DNA from: Cupriavidus sp. MP-37
GTDB lineage: Bacteria > Pseudomonadota > Gammaproteobacteria > Burkholderiales > Burkholderiaceae
Length of the DNA stretch: 64,000 nt
NCBI RefSeq assembly: GCF_020618415.1
Contig: NZ_CP085345.1
Location: forward strand, 1-64,000
Reading direction: 5' to 3'
In this document: positions 1 to 8,347 of the stretch, one piece after another
Position numbering within the stretch: the stretch's first letter is position 1
How the letters are laid out: the number at the start of each line of letters is the position of its first letter
Notes under the pieces: generated by a model
What the model was told of the DNA's origin: nothing
The model's database searches: none
The model's input: only the letters and a program-made list of their open reading frames with translations
Made by a program: the position numbers and the translations under genes

Positions 1-536
1 CGGGCATCTCCTTCGTCAACGAGGGCGCCAACACGCTCGACTACGCCCGCGCGGTGATCGACATGTACGAGCCGCGCAAGCGCCTGGACGTCGGCACCTG
101 GGGCGTGATGGGCGTCGGCATGGGCTACGCGGTGGCCGCGGCGGTCGAGACCGGCAAGCCGGTGCTGGCGCTGTGCGGCGACAGTGCGTTCGGCTTCTCG
201 GGCATGGAGGTCGAGACCATCTGCCGCTACAACCTGCCGGTCTGCATCGTCATCTTCAACAACAACGGCGTCTACAAGGGCATCGACAAGAACCCCACCG
301 GCGGCAAGGACCCTGCGGTCACGACCTTCGTCCCGGGCGCGCGCTACGACAAGATGATGGAAGCGTTCGGTGGTGTCGGTGCCAACGTCACCACGCCGGC
401 CGAGCTGGAGGCCGCGGTCAACGAAGCGCTGCGCTCGGGCAGGCCGACGCTGGTCAACGCCGTCATCGATCCCGCTGCCGGCACCGAAAGCGGCCGCCTG
501 ACCAACCTCAATCCGCAAAGCTCGGCCAAGAAGTAA
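1..536 (+). CDS. oxc: Oxalyl-CoA decarboxylase, C-terminal part (5' end outside window)
   Basis: This is the last ~178 codons of a thiamine-diphosphate enzyme, open from the window edge in frame 3. The ThDP/Mg2+ site is visible as GDSAFGFS followed about 25 residues later by NNNGVY, the usual arrangement for the C-terminal PP domain of this family. Oxalyl-CoA decarboxylase converts oxalyl-CoA to formyl-CoA and CO2 in the cytoplasm. The call over other ThDP decarboxylases rests on the residues around this site and on formyl-CoA transferase starting 40 bp downstream, the standard partner. Both are presumably one transcript. The N-terminal substrate and ADP-binding domains cannot be inspected. 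Confidence 0.9.
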   Translation, partial: GISFVNEGANTLDYARAVIDMYEPRKRLDVGTWGVMGVGMGYAVAAAVETGKPVLALCGDSAFGFSGMEVETICRYNLPVCIVIFNNNGVYKGIDKNPTGGKDPAVTTFVPGARYDKMMEAFGGVGANVTTPAELEAAVNEALRSGRPTLVNAVIDPAAGTESGRLTNLNPQSSAKK

Positions 537-575
537 TCCACCCGATTTCACCCCCTAATCCAATAGGAGACGAAC

Positions 576-1826
576 GTGAACCTCCCACTCAACGGCATCA
601 AGATCATCGACTTCACGCACGTCCAGGCGGGTCCCGCCTGCACCCAGCTGCTGGCATGGTTCGGCGCTGACGTGATCAAGGTCGAGCGCCCGGGTTCCGG
701 CGACGTGACGCGCACCCAGCTGCGCGACATCCCGGATGTCGATGCGCTGTACTTCACCATGCTCAACTCCAACAAGCGCAGCCTGACGCTGGATACCAAG
801 AAGCCCGAAGGCAAGAAGATCCTGGAGCAGCTGATCCGCGAATCCGACGTGCTGGTGGAGAACTTTGCACCGGGCGCGCTGGACCGCATGGGCTTCACCT
901 GGGAGCGCATCAACGAACTCAACCCGAAGATGATCGTGGCTTCGGTCAAGGGCTTCAGCGACGGTCACCACTATGAAGACCTCAAGGTCTACGAGAACGT
1001 GGCGCAGTGCGCCGGCGGCGCGGCCTCGACCACCGGCTTCTGGGACGGCCCGCCCACGGTGTCCGCCGCGGCGCTGGGCGATTCCAACACCGGCATGCAC
1101 CTGGCGATCGGCATCCTGACCGCGCTGATCGGCCGCGACAAGACCGGCAAGGGCCAGAAGGTGGCGGTGTCGATGCAGGACGCGGTGCTGAACCTGTGCC
1201 GCGTCAAGCTGCGCGACCAGCAGCGCCTGGACCGCCTGGGCTACCTGGAAGAGTACCCGCAGTACCCGCACGGCACCTTCACCGACGTGGTGCCGCGCGG
1301 CGGCAATGCCGGCGGCGGCGGCCAGCCGGGCTGGGTGCTGAAGTGCAAGGGCTGGGAAACCGACCCCAACGCCTACATCTACTTCACCATCCAGGGCCAT
1401 GCCTGGGAGCCGATCTGCAGGGCGCTGGGCAAGCCGGAATGGATCGACGACCCCAACTACGCCACCGCCAAGGCGCGCCAGCCGCATATCTTCGACATCT
1501 TCAACACCATCGAGGAATGGCTGGCCGACAAGACCAAGTACGAGGCGGTCGACATCCTGCGCAAGCATGACATCCCGTGCTCGCCGGTGCTGTCGATGAA
1601 GGAGATCGCCGCCGACCCGTCGCTGCGTGCCAGCGGCAGCATCACCGAGGTGCCGCACAAGGAGCGCGGCACCTACCTGACGGTGGGCAGCCCGATCAAG
1701 TTCTCTGACCTGAAGCCGGAGATCACCGGGTCGCCGCTGCTGGGCGAGCATAGCGAAGAAGTGCTGGCCGGCCTGGGCTACGGCGCGGAAGACATCAAGC
1801 GCCTGCGCGAGGCCCAGGTGATCTGA
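576..1826 (+). CDS. frc: Formyl-CoA:oxalate CoA-transferase
   Basis: A class III CoA-transferase of 416 aa that moves CoA from formyl-CoA to oxalate, regenerating oxalyl-CoA for the decarboxylase upstream and releasing formate. The catalytic aspartate falls at residue 169 (GDSNTGMH), the same number as in the Oxalobacter enzyme. The mobile glycine loop is present near residue 247 as GGGGQPG. The start is GTG, set by a TAGGAGA ribosome binding site 6-7 bp upstream. Length matches the family (about 415-430 aa). It follows oxc closely and is followed by a strong terminator at 1858-1894. Confidence is high. Confidence 0.95.
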   Translation: MNLPLNGIKIIDFTHVQAGPACTQLLAWFGADVIKVERPGSGDVTRTQLRDIPDVDALYFTMLNSNKRSLTLDTKKPEGKKILEQLIRESDVLVENFAPGALDRMGFTWERINELNPKMIVASVKGFSDGHHYEDLKVYENVAQCAGGAASTTGFWDGPPTVSAAALGDSNTGMHLAIGILTALIGRDKTGKGQKVAVSMQDAVLNLCRVKLRDQQRLDRLGYLEEYPQYPHGTFTDVVPRGGNAGGGGQPGWVLKCKGWETDPNAYIYFTIQGHAWEPICRALGKPEWIDDPNYATAKARQPHIFDIFNTIEEWLADKTKYEAVDILRKHDIPCSPVLSMKEIAADPSLRASGSITEVPHKERGTYLTVGSPIKFSDLKPEITGSPLLGEHSEEVLAGLGYGAEDIKRLREAQVI

Positions 1827-1857
1827 CGCCGCCCGCCGGCACTTGTGCCGGCGCCGA

Positions 1858-1894
1858 CGCCGGGGCCGCGCGCGCAGCGGGCCCCGGCGTTTTT
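1858..1894 (+). terminator. Intrinsic terminator after oxc-frc
   Basis: A perfect 10-bp GC stem (1858-1867 paired with 1880-1889), a 12-nt loop and a run of five T. It begins about 30 bp after the frc stop, so the oxc-frc transcript probably ends here. Confidence 0.85.
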
Positions 1895-2008
1895 GCTTGT
1901 GTTTTTGCTTGTGGCGCGGCGATGTGGCACGCTACCTTGGCGGCACCGGCGCACCCCGGCCGGCTGCCGCTTGACGATGACGTTTGCAGATGACGAGAGG
2001 GAATCCCC

Positions 2009-2446
2009 ATGACAGAGCAGATCGACTACGCGCAACTGGTGTCCGCCATCGGCGATGCCATCATCATCTCCGACGCCAAGGGCGCCATCACGCTGTGGAA
2101 TCCCGCGGCCGAGCGCATGTTCGGCTTCACCCAGGCCGAGGCCATGGGCCAGTCGCTGGACCTGATCATCCCCGAGCGGCTGCGCGGGCGGCACTGGGAG
2201 GGCTATGACAAGACCATGGCGACCGGCATCACGCGCTACGGCCATGACCTGCTCAAGGTGCCGGCGGTAAACAAGGATGGCAAGACGATGTCGATCGCCT
2301 TCACCGTGGCGCTGCTCAAGGACGCGGCCGGGGCCGTGACCGGCATCGTCGCGGTGATCCGCGACGAGACCGTGCGCTTCCAGGAAGAGCGGGCGCTGAA
2401 GAAGCGGCTGGTGGAACTGGAGAGCCAGGTCAAGGAGCAAGCCTGA
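2009..2446 (+). CDS. Small single-domain PAS protein
   Basis: 145 aa. Residues ~7-120 form one PAS fold with the typical opening IGDAIIISDAKGAITLWNPA and the FGFT...GQSLDLIIP segment. The last ~25 residues are charged and heptad-like, probably a short coiled coil. There is no kinase, GGDEF, EAL or DNA-binding output domain, so it probably signals through a partner or by dimerisation. It sits alone between the frc terminator and an acyl-CoA synthetase gene and starts after a purine-rich GAGAGGGA. Ligand and partner cannot be deduced. The PAS call is firm; the role in oxalate metabolism is only positional. Confidence 0.85.
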   Translation: MTEQIDYAQLVSAIGDAIIISDAKGAITLWNPAAERMFGFTQAEAMGQSLDLIIPERLRGRHWEGYDKTMATGITRYGHDLLKVPAVNKDGKTMSIAFTVALLKDAAGAVTGIVAVIRDETVRFQEERALKKRLVELESQVKEQA

Positions 2447-2582
2447 GGGCGCGCCTGGATGACGCCGGCACCGGTGCACTTCGCCCCGTCTTAACCCGGC
2501 CTTTTCGGTACCAAAAGCGTTGACGCGGTGCCGAATGGCCCCCAACATCGGGAGCCTGACCAGAACCAAGCAGGGAGACAAC

Positions 2583-4160
2583 ATGGCCCGTCAGGCTTCG
2601 GCGGCTTCGGTCGTCCACGGCGGCGCGACCGTCGGCCAGCTCTACACCGCGGCGCTGCGCGCACGGCCTGGCATACCCGCCGTGGTGGGCGACGACGTCA
2701 CGCTGAGCTATGAGGCGCTGGCCCGGCAAAGCGCGCGCATCGCGCGGCTGTTCGCTGCCCGCGGCCTCGCGCGGCAGCACGCAGTGGCCTTCCTGGTAGG
2801 CAACCGCGCCGAGGCGGTCGCGGCCATTATCGCCGCGCAACTGGCCGGGCTGAAGGCCGTGTCGCTGCACCCGATGGCGGCGGAAGCGGACCATGTCTTC
2901 GTGCTGCAAGACGCAGGGGTGCAGGCGCTGGTGGTCGACAACGCCCGCTTTGCCGAGCGGGCGCGTGCGCTCGCCGCCGGCACCCGGCTGCAGGTGCTGC
3001 CGCTCGACGATGGCGAGTTCGGCCCCGGCCTGGCTCGCGCCGCGGCGGACTTCGATGACGCGCCCGTGGTCCCCGGCGATGATCCGACCGAGATCAGCAA
3101 GCTGTCGTACACCGGCGGCACCACCGGACGTTCGAAGGGCATCCTGCATACCCACCGGACCTCGGTCACGATGCTGCAGTACATGCTGGCCACCTACGAG
3201 TGGCCGGCGCAGGTGCGCTACCTCGTGACCACGCCGATCTCGCACGCGTCCGGCAGCCTGTTCCTGCCGACGCTGCTGCGCGGCGGCACCATCTACCTGT
3301 GCGACAAGTTCAGCCCGGCCGATTTCCTGCGCCGCGTCGCCGAGCACCGCATCAACCTGACCTTCCTGGTGCCCACGCAGATCTACGGACTGCTCGATTG
3401 CGATGGCCTGGACACCGCCGACCTGTCCAGCCTGGAACTGGTGCTCTACGGTGCCGCGCCGATCGCGCCGGTGCGCCTGGCCGACGCGCTGCGCCGCATC
3501 GGCCCGGTGTTCGGCCAGATCTACGGCCAGGCCGAAGCGCCGATGTGCATCAGCTACCTGAGCCCGCGCGACCATGATCCGGACCATCCCGAGCGCCTGC
3601 GCTCGTGCGGCAAGGTGATCCCCGGCAACCAGGTCAGGCTGCTCGACGCGCAGATGCGGGAAGTCGCGCCGGGCGAGGTCGGCGAGCTGTGCGTGCGCGG
3701 CCCGCTGGTGATGGAGGGCTACCTGAACCGGCCCGACGAAGACGCCAAGGTTTTTGCCGGCGACTGGCTGCACACCGGCGACATGGCGCGCTGCGACAGC
3801 GAAGGGTTCCTGTACCTGGTCGACCGCGCCAAGGACATGATCATCAGCGGCGGCTTCAACGTGTACCCGAGCGAAGTCGAGCACTGCCTGGCGCTGCATC
3901 CGGCCATCGCCATGTCGGCGGTGATCGGCGTGCCCGATGCCAAGTGGGGCGAAGCCGTGACCGCCGTGGTGGTGGCCCGCCCCGGCACCGACCTGGCCGA
4001 GGCCGACGTGATCGCCCATGTGACCCGGCACAAGGGCGTGGTCAACGCGCCCAAGCAGGTGGTGTTTGCCGATGCGCTGCCGCTGACGGCGCTGGGCAAG
4101 ATCGACCGCAAGGCGATCCGCGGGCGTTACTGGGGAGGGCAGGAGCGGCAGGTGGCCTGA
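2583..4160 (+). CDS. Acyl-CoA synthetase (AMP-forming), class I adenylate-forming enzyme
   Basis: 525 aa from the ATG that follows CAGGGAGACAAC; the open frame extends upstream but lacks a better start. Adenylation motifs appear in order: P-loop YTGGTTGRSKG (residues 176-186), YGQAEAP in the middle, HTGDMAR, then DRAKDMIISGGFNVYPSE at the hinge, and a C-terminal LGKIDRKAIR carrying the lysine that attacks during adenylation. It should activate a carboxylic acid to acyl-AMP and then the CoA thioester. The substrate is not readable from sequence. Location beside oxc-frc makes oxalate one candidate, but a fatty or aryl acid is equally possible. Confidence 0.85.
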   Translation: MARQASAASVVHGGATVGQLYTAALRARPGIPAVVGDDVTLSYEALARQSARIARLFAARGLARQHAVAFLVGNRAEAVAAIIAAQLAGLKAVSLHPMAAEADHVFVLQDAGVQALVVDNARFAERARALAAGTRLQVLPLDDGEFGPGLARAAADFDDAPVVPGDDPTEISKLSYTGGTTGRSKGILHTHRTSVTMLQYMLATYEWPAQVRYLVTTPISHASGSLFLPTLLRGGTIYLCDKFSPADFLRRVAEHRINLTFLVPTQIYGLLDCDGLDTADLSSLELVLYGAAPIAPVRLADALRRIGPVFGQIYGQAEAPMCISYLSPRDHDPDHPERLRSCGKVIPGNQVRLLDAQMREVAPGEVGELCVRGPLVMEGYLNRPDEDAKVFAGDWLHTGDMARCDSEGFLYLVDRAKDMIISGGFNVYPSEVEHCLALHPAIAMSAVIGVPDAKWGEAVTAVVVARPGTDLAEADVIAHVTRHKGVVNAPKQVVFADALPLTALGKIDRKAIRGRYWGGQERQVA

Positions 4161-4337
4161 GCGTGGCCCGCCGGGCGCGCGGTGGCGTGGAGCTTGCACG
4201 GCTGGTGCAGCGCGTTGCCGGGTGCAACGCGACGGCCCGCCGGGGCGCGGCGGAAACGGTAAAAGCGGGAGAGCCGTGTGAAAATTACTGGCGCGGCGTG
4301 CAGCAGGACCGACCCATGCGGCGGGCGCGGGCCGGAT

Positions 4338-4880
4338 TCAGGCGCGCTTGCCGGCGCGCCGCAGCAGCATCGCGCCCAGCGGCAGCGCCAGCCCGAAGGC
4401 CACGTAGACCAGCGCCAGCATGCCGGGCGACAGCCGGCGCTCGAAGCCGGGCGTGAGGCGGTGGGGCGTGCACTTGAGGTCGACGAAACACGCAATGCCG
4501 GCAATGGCCAGCCCGCCAAGCACGCGTGCCGGCGCGCTGGGACGCGCCGCGGAACGGACCGCGCCATGGGCGCCGCCGACGGCCATCGCGCCTTCGTAGA
4601 ACGCCGCCCAGAATACCGACATCGCATGATGGATGACATAGCCCAGCACGGTATGCCGTACCGACGGGCGGTTGGCGTGCACGGCCGGTTCGCCCCAGAT
4701 CCAGTGGCTGACGGCGTTGACGGGCGCGAAGGCGCTGCCGCAGTCGACGCTGCCGCCGCAGGCAAGCATGCCGGTGGACAACAGGCTGGCGCAGGTGCCC
4801 GAGACCGCGGCGCGGCGCAGCACCGTGGCCGTATCCAACGCGTGCTGGTGCTCGGCGCCAGCGGCTTTATCGGCCGCCAT
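4338..4880 (-). CDS. Hypothetical membrane protein
   Basis: About 180 aa from the ATG at 4880; a TTG at 4838 is an alternative start that would remove the overlap with the divergent neighbour. Hydrophobic segments lie near residues 22-45, 75-95, 118-133 and 155-173, so about four membrane spans are likely, with a positively charged C-terminus. The sequence is low in paralogue-like repeats and reads as a real protein, whereas the opposite strand over the same bases has no recognisable domain. I do not recognise the family. It is divergent from the SDR-DoxX gene and convergent with the acyl-CoA synthetase. Confidence 0.6.
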   Translation of the reverse strand: MAADKAAGAEHQHALDTATVLRRAAVSGTCASLLSTGMLACGGSVDCGSAFAPVNAVSHWIWGEPAVHANRPSVRHTVLGYVIHHAMSVFWAAFYEGAMAVGGAHGAVRSAARPSAPARVLGGLAIAGIACFVDLKCTPHRLTPGFERRLSPGMLALVYVAFGLALPLGAMLLRRAGKRA

Positions 4881-6185
4881 GCGTGTGCCGCAATGCTGGC
4901 TGGAGGGTTCCATGTGATAGCGGGGGTGCGGCGCGTGCCTGCGCACGATGCACCCGAAGCGCCGCACGGCGGCCATGCCTGCACGGCAAGCGAATTTCGT
5001 GCCGTCGATTTCGCGCGCATGACGGCGGCGGTGGACTGGGCGCCGTTGCTGGCCGACGTCGACGCGGTGGTCAACCTGGTCGGCATCTTCCGCGAAACCG
5101 CCACGCAGCGCTTCGACGTGCTGCACCGCGCGGCGCCGCAGGCGCTGTTCGATGCCTGCCTGCAGCAGCGGGTGCGGCTGGTGGTGCAGATGTCGGCGCT
5201 GGGTGCCGACGAACACGCGCTGACCGAGTTCCATCGCAGCAAGCGCGCGGCCGACCAGCACCTGCTCGGCCTCGGCATCGATGCCGCGGTGCTGCAGCCG
5301 TCGCTGGTGTTCGGTGCCGACGGCACCAGTGCGCAGCTGTTCTGCGCGCTGGCGACGATGCCCTGCCTGGCGCTGCCGGGCGGCGGCAGGCAGCCGGTGC
5401 AGCCGATTCATGTCGATGATGTGGCGCAGGCCATCGTGGCGTTGCTCGCCGAATGGGACGGACAAAGCGACGGCCAAGCGCCCTGGCGCTCCGGCCGGCT
5501 GGCGCTGGTGGGCCCGGCGCCGATGCCGCTGGCCGGCTACCTGCAGGCGTTGCGGCACGGCCTGGGTTTGCGCGGCAAGGCGTGGCTGTTGCCGCTGCCG
5601 CGCGTGCTGGCGCGCGCGCTGATGCCGCTGGCCGAACGTGCCACCGGCGGCGTGCTCGGGCGCGATGCGCTGACCATGCTGGACCAGGGCAGCGTGGCTG
5701 ATCCGTCCGGGCTTGCGCGCGTGCTCGGGCGGCCGCCGCTGGGCGTGCCGGCATTCATCCCGCCGGGACTGCGCGGCGCGTTGCGCGCGCAGGCGCTGCA
5801 GCGCTGGCTCCAGCCGCTGTTGCGCTGGAGCCTGGCCTTTGTGTGGATCGTCACCGCGGCGGTTTCGCTGGGGCTGTACCCGGTCGCCGACAGCTATGCG
5901 CTGCTGGCGCGCGCGGGCGTGCCGCCGGCGCTGCAGCCGCTGGCGCTGTATGGCGCCGCGCTGCTCGACCTGGCGTTCGGCGTGCTGTGCGTGCTGCCGC
6001 GGCGCCCGCGCTGGCTATGGCTCGCGCAGATTGCGCTGATCCTGGGCTACACGGCCATCATCAGCGTGCGCCTGCCCGAATACTGGCTGCATCCGTATGG
6101 CCCGCTCAGCAAGAACGTGCCGATGCTGGCCGTGCTGTGGTGGCTGCACCTGACCGAGGAGCGGGCATGGACTACGTCACGCTGA
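4842..6185 (+). CDS. SDR-family NAD(P)-dependent protein fused to a DoxX-like membrane domain
   Basis: About 447 aa starting at GTG 4842. The N-terminal ~290 residues form an atypical Rossmann/epimerase domain: nucleotide motif LGASGFIG at the very start, VVNLVGIF in the middle, then SALGA and FHRSKRAAD where the catalytic region would lie. The C-terminal ~130 residues contain four hydrophobic segments of the DoxX-like type. This architecture is known from complex I-assembly-like NDUFA9 relatives and quinone-linked oxidoreductases, but the function is not established. The 3' end overlaps the next gene by 19 bp, so the two are probably co-translated. Confidence 0.75.
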   Translation: MLVLGASGFIGRHACAAMLAGGFHVIAGVRRVPAHDAPEAPHGGHACTASEFRAVDFARMTAAVDWAPLLADVDAVVNLVGIFRETATQRFDVLHRAAPQALFDACLQQRVRLVVQMSALGADEHALTEFHRSKRAADQHLLGLGIDAAVLQPSLVFGADGTSAQLFCALATMPCLALPGGGRQPVQPIHVDDVAQAIVALLAEWDGQSDGQAPWRSGRLALVGPAPMPLAGYLQALRHGLGLRGKAWLLPLPRVLARALMPLAERATGGVLGRDALTMLDQGSVADPSGLARVLGRPPLGVPAFIPPGLRGALRAQALQRWLQPLLRWSLAFVWIVTAAVSLGLYPVADSYALLARAGVPPALQPLALYGAALLDLAFGVLCVLPRRPRWLWLAQIALILGYTAIISVRLPEYWLHPYGPLSKNVPMLAVLWWLHLTEERAWTTSR

Positions 6186-6625
6186 AATGGCTGCATATCC
6201 TGTCGGCCACCTTCCTGTTCGGCACCGGCGTGGGCAGCGCCTTCTACCTGGTCGGCGCGACGCTGACGCGCAACGTCCGCACCGTCGCCGCGACCGCGCG
6301 CATGGTGGTGATCGCCGACTGGATCTTCACCGCCTCCACCGCCATCCTGCAGCCGCTGACCGGCTACGCGCTGGTAAAGATGGCCGGGTTCTCGTGGTCG
6401 GTGCCGTGGCTGAAGTGGTCGGTGGTGCTTTACGCTATCGCCATTGCCTGCTGGCTGCCGGTGGTCTGGCTGCAGAAGCGCATGCGCGACGTGGCGCTCG
6501 GCTGCACCGGGCCCCAGCTGCCGCGCGTGTACTGGCGCCTGTTCTGGTGTTGGTTCGGGTTGGGGTTTCCGGCGCTGTTCTCGTTCCTGGCCATCTTCTA
6601 CCTGATGGTGGCCAAGGTCGGTTGA
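6167..6625 (+). CDS. DUF2269-family integral membrane protein
   Basis: 152 aa. It starts with MDYVTLKWLHILSATFLFG, the typical DUF2269 opening with a conserved histidine in the first span. Four hydrophobic segments follow, separated by short charged loops. The ATG lies 19 bp inside the 3' end of the SDR-DoxX gene and overlaps in another frame, which argues for a joint operon and probably a shared membrane function. The biochemical role of the family is unknown. Confidence 0.8.
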   Translation: MDYVTLKWLHILSATFLFGTGVGSAFYLVGATLTRNVRTVAATARMVVIADWIFTASTAILQPLTGYALVKMAGFSWSVPWLKWSVVLYAIAIACWLPVVWLQKRMRDVALGCTGPQLPRVYWRLFWCWFGLGFPALFSFLAIFYLMVAKVG

Positions 6626-6627
6626 AC

Positions 6628-6663
6628 AAAAAACGGCGAGGCCGCTGTCGCGCGCCTCGCCGT
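6628..6663 (-). terminator. Intrinsic terminator for the minus-strand gene at 6681
   Basis: Read on the minus strand, a 10-bp stem (6654-6663 with 6633-6642) is followed by six T residues. It lies 18 bp beyond the stop of the small minus-strand gene. It may also slow transcripts arriving from the plus-strand membrane-protein operon. Confidence 0.8.
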
Positions 6664-6680
6664 GAACCGATCGGACCCGC

Positions 6681-6986
6681 TCAGTTGAGGTGGCCGACCG
6701 CGCGCAGGTACTCGTTCTTTTTCTCGAAGATCAGCCCGCTCAGGAACGCGGCGTCATAGGCGGCCAGCAGGTGAGGGTGGTGTTCCTCGATATAGCGGGC
6801 CACCCGTCCTTTCTCGCATTCGATGCCGCACAGCCATTCATACATGGCGGCATCCCAGCGAAAGCGCAGCCCCAGTTCGATAAACGCCGCGTTATACGCC
6901 GCGAGCTGGGTCTCGCGCGGGATCGGCTGGTTGTCGGCGCCGACCGTGATGGCGGCGTGGCGGCTTTCCTGCTGGGCTGGGTTCAT
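6681..6986 (-). CDS. Hypothetical cytoplasmic protein
   Basis: 101 aa from the ATG at 6986, which is preceded by GAGGAGACC; an upstream ATG at 7028 lacks a comparable site. It is charged and soluble with no signal peptide. The second half is rich in aromatic and acidic residues (YEWLCGIECEKGRVARYIEE). I do not recognise the family. Its promoter region (6987-7101) lies just after the LysR gene stop and carries one copy of the TATAAACGAT motif found twice upstream of that LysR gene, so it may be a target of that regulator. Confidence 0.65.
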   Translation of the reverse strand: MNPAQQESRHAAITVGADNQPIPRETQLAAYNAAFIELGLRFRWDAAMYEWLCGIECEKGRVARYIEEHHPHLLAAYDAAFLSGLIFEKKNEYLRAVGHLN

Positions 6987-7085
6987 GCTGGTCTCCTCGG
7001 ATGCGCGCTGGCAGTTGGGTTGAGACAAGCATAGGGATAGGCAAGGATTTACGATAATTAAAGTTTCATAGCAAAACCATAAATC

Positions 7086-7095
7086 ATCGTTTATA
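7086..7095 (-). promoter_or_regulatory. Single TATAAACGAT motif upstream of the 101-aa gene
   Basis: On the minus strand the ten bases TATAAACGAT are identical to the two copies at 8057-8066 and 8073-8082. The site is embedded in an AT-rich stretch (7038-7100) that contrasts with the GC-rich surroundings and lies ~100 bp upstream of the ATG at 6986. It is inferred to be a LysR binding site. Confidence 0.5.
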
Positions 7096-7101
7096 CACCG
7101 T

Positions 7102-8043
7102 TCACACCTCCTGGCGGATCAGGCCGCCCACGCCCGTGATGGTCTGGATCAGGTCCGCCCCTTCTTCCATCAGGAACTGCTTGAACGCCAGGGCCACCGG
7201 CGGCAGCCGCTTGTTCTTGCGGTGCACCACGTACCAGTTCAGCATCACCGGGAAGCCTTCGATATCGAGCACGGCGAGCTTGCCGGCCTGCAGTTCCAGG
7301 CCCACCGTATGGGCCGACAGGAAGGCAATGCCCATATTGGCGATCACGGCCTGCTTGATGGTCTCGGTGCTCTTGATCTCCATGGCGATGCGCAGGTTCG
7401 ACAGCCGGCCGGCAAAGCCCTCCTGCATCGAATTCCAGGTGTCCGAGCCTTTCTCGCGCGAGACAAAGGCTTCGTCGGCCAGAGCCGCCAGCGGGATATT
7501 GCGCTCGCCCACCAGCGGGTGGCTGGGCGCGGCGACGATCACGTAAGGGTGCGGGGCAAAGGCCTCATTGATGGTGTCCATGCCCTCGGGCGGCCGCACC
7601 ATCACGGCAAGGTCGGTCAGGTTGCCGGCGAGCTGGTGCAGCAGCTCCTCCCGGTTGTGCACGGCCAGGTTCAGCGTCACGCCCGCATGGCGGTCCATGA
7701 ATTCCGCCAGCAGCCGCGGAAAGAAGTAATCGCCGGCGCTGATCACCGCGACATTGAGGCGCCCGCCGGAGATCCCCTTGAGCTGCGACATGGCGTCTTC
7801 GGCCTCGCGGAACTGCTGGATGATGCTGCGGCTGTAATGCAGCATTTCATGGCCCGCCGGGGTCAGGTAGATCTTCTTGCCGAGCTGCTCGAACAGCGGC
7901 AGCCCCACGTGATGTTCGAGTTGCCGCACCTGGGTCGAGACCGCGGGCTGGGTCAGGTGCAGTTCCTCGGCGGCGCGCGAAAAGCTCATATGGCGGGCAA
8001 CGGTCTCGAAGACCTTCAGTTGCCGCAGCGTGGCGTTCTTCAT
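7102..8043 (-). CDS. LysR-type transcriptional regulator (CbbR-like branch)
   Basis: 313 aa. The winged helix-turn-helix is at residues ~5-64 (TLRQLKVFETVARHMSFSRA, AEELHLTQPAVSTQVRQLE) and the periplasmic-binding-like effector domain follows from ~92. Phrases such as GDYFFPRLLAEFM and ETIKQAVIANMGIAFLSAHT resemble the CbbR/CysB-type branch that controls carbon metabolism. It is transcribed away from the second LysR gene at 8348. Two tandem TATAAACGAT sequences immediately upstream suggest autoregulation. The targets are unproven; oxalate, formate or C1 genes nearby are reasonable candidates. Confidence 0.85.
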   Translation of the reverse strand: MKNATLRQLKVFETVARHMSFSRAAEELHLTQPAVSTQVRQLEHHVGLPLFEQLGKKIYLTPAGHEMLHYSRSIIQQFREAEDAMSQLKGISGGRLNVAVISAGDYFFPRLLAEFMDRHAGVTLNLAVHNREELLHQLAGNLTDLAVMVRPPEGMDTINEAFAPHPYVIVAAPSHPLVGERNIPLAALADEAFVSREKGSDTWNSMQEGFAGRLSNLRIAMEIKSTETIKQAVIANMGIAFLSAHTVGLELQAGKLAVLDIEGFPVMLNWYVVHRKNKRLPPVALAFKQFLMEEGADLIQTITGVGGLIRQEV

Positions 8044-8347
8044 CCGGCTTCCGTCCTATAAACGATCGGCTATATAAACGATAAAAAACTTTATGCAGTG
8101 CTGATCTTAGATTCAAGTAGCATCAATCGTCAGATTTCCATGACGCGCCCGAATCCGGCACTCCAGCAGGAGCCGCCGCCGGCCAACAGCACGGCCGATA
8201 ACAACGATGGCTGCCGACAGCCACGACCAAAACCAAGGAGACTACCGTGACCGGACCGAAAGCAACCGCGCGTCCCCCGCGGCGCCGTGCCATGCCCGAA
8301 GACAGGACTCGCCCCGGCCATGCCGGCACGGGGCAGGGGAGCAAGCC
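8044..8347. other. Intergenic region between two divergent LysR genes
   Basis: 304 bp with no convincing gene. The left ~55 bp is AT-rich and carries the TATAAACGAT pair. The rest is GC-rich leader sequence for the right-hand LysR gene; a frame is open from 8207 but its first ~47 residues look non-coding (rich in Arg, Pro and His). Confidence 0.6.
8057..8082 (+). promoter_or_regulatory. Tandem TATAAACGAT pair upstream of LysR gene
   Basis: Two identical 10-mers (8057-8066 and 8073-8082) sit 16 bp apart, centre to centre, 14-40 bp upstream of the minus-strand LysR start. A third copy in inverted orientation follows the same gene at 7086-7095. Repeated half-sites of this kind are typical of LysR regulators; occupancy is inferred. 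Confidence 0.55.

Noticed and set aside
4278..4841. The N-terminal extension of the SDR-DoxX frame
   Set aside because: The stretch before 4842 is Arg/Gly-rich, has no fold, and is opposite a plausible membrane protein; the Rossmann motif starts right at 4845.
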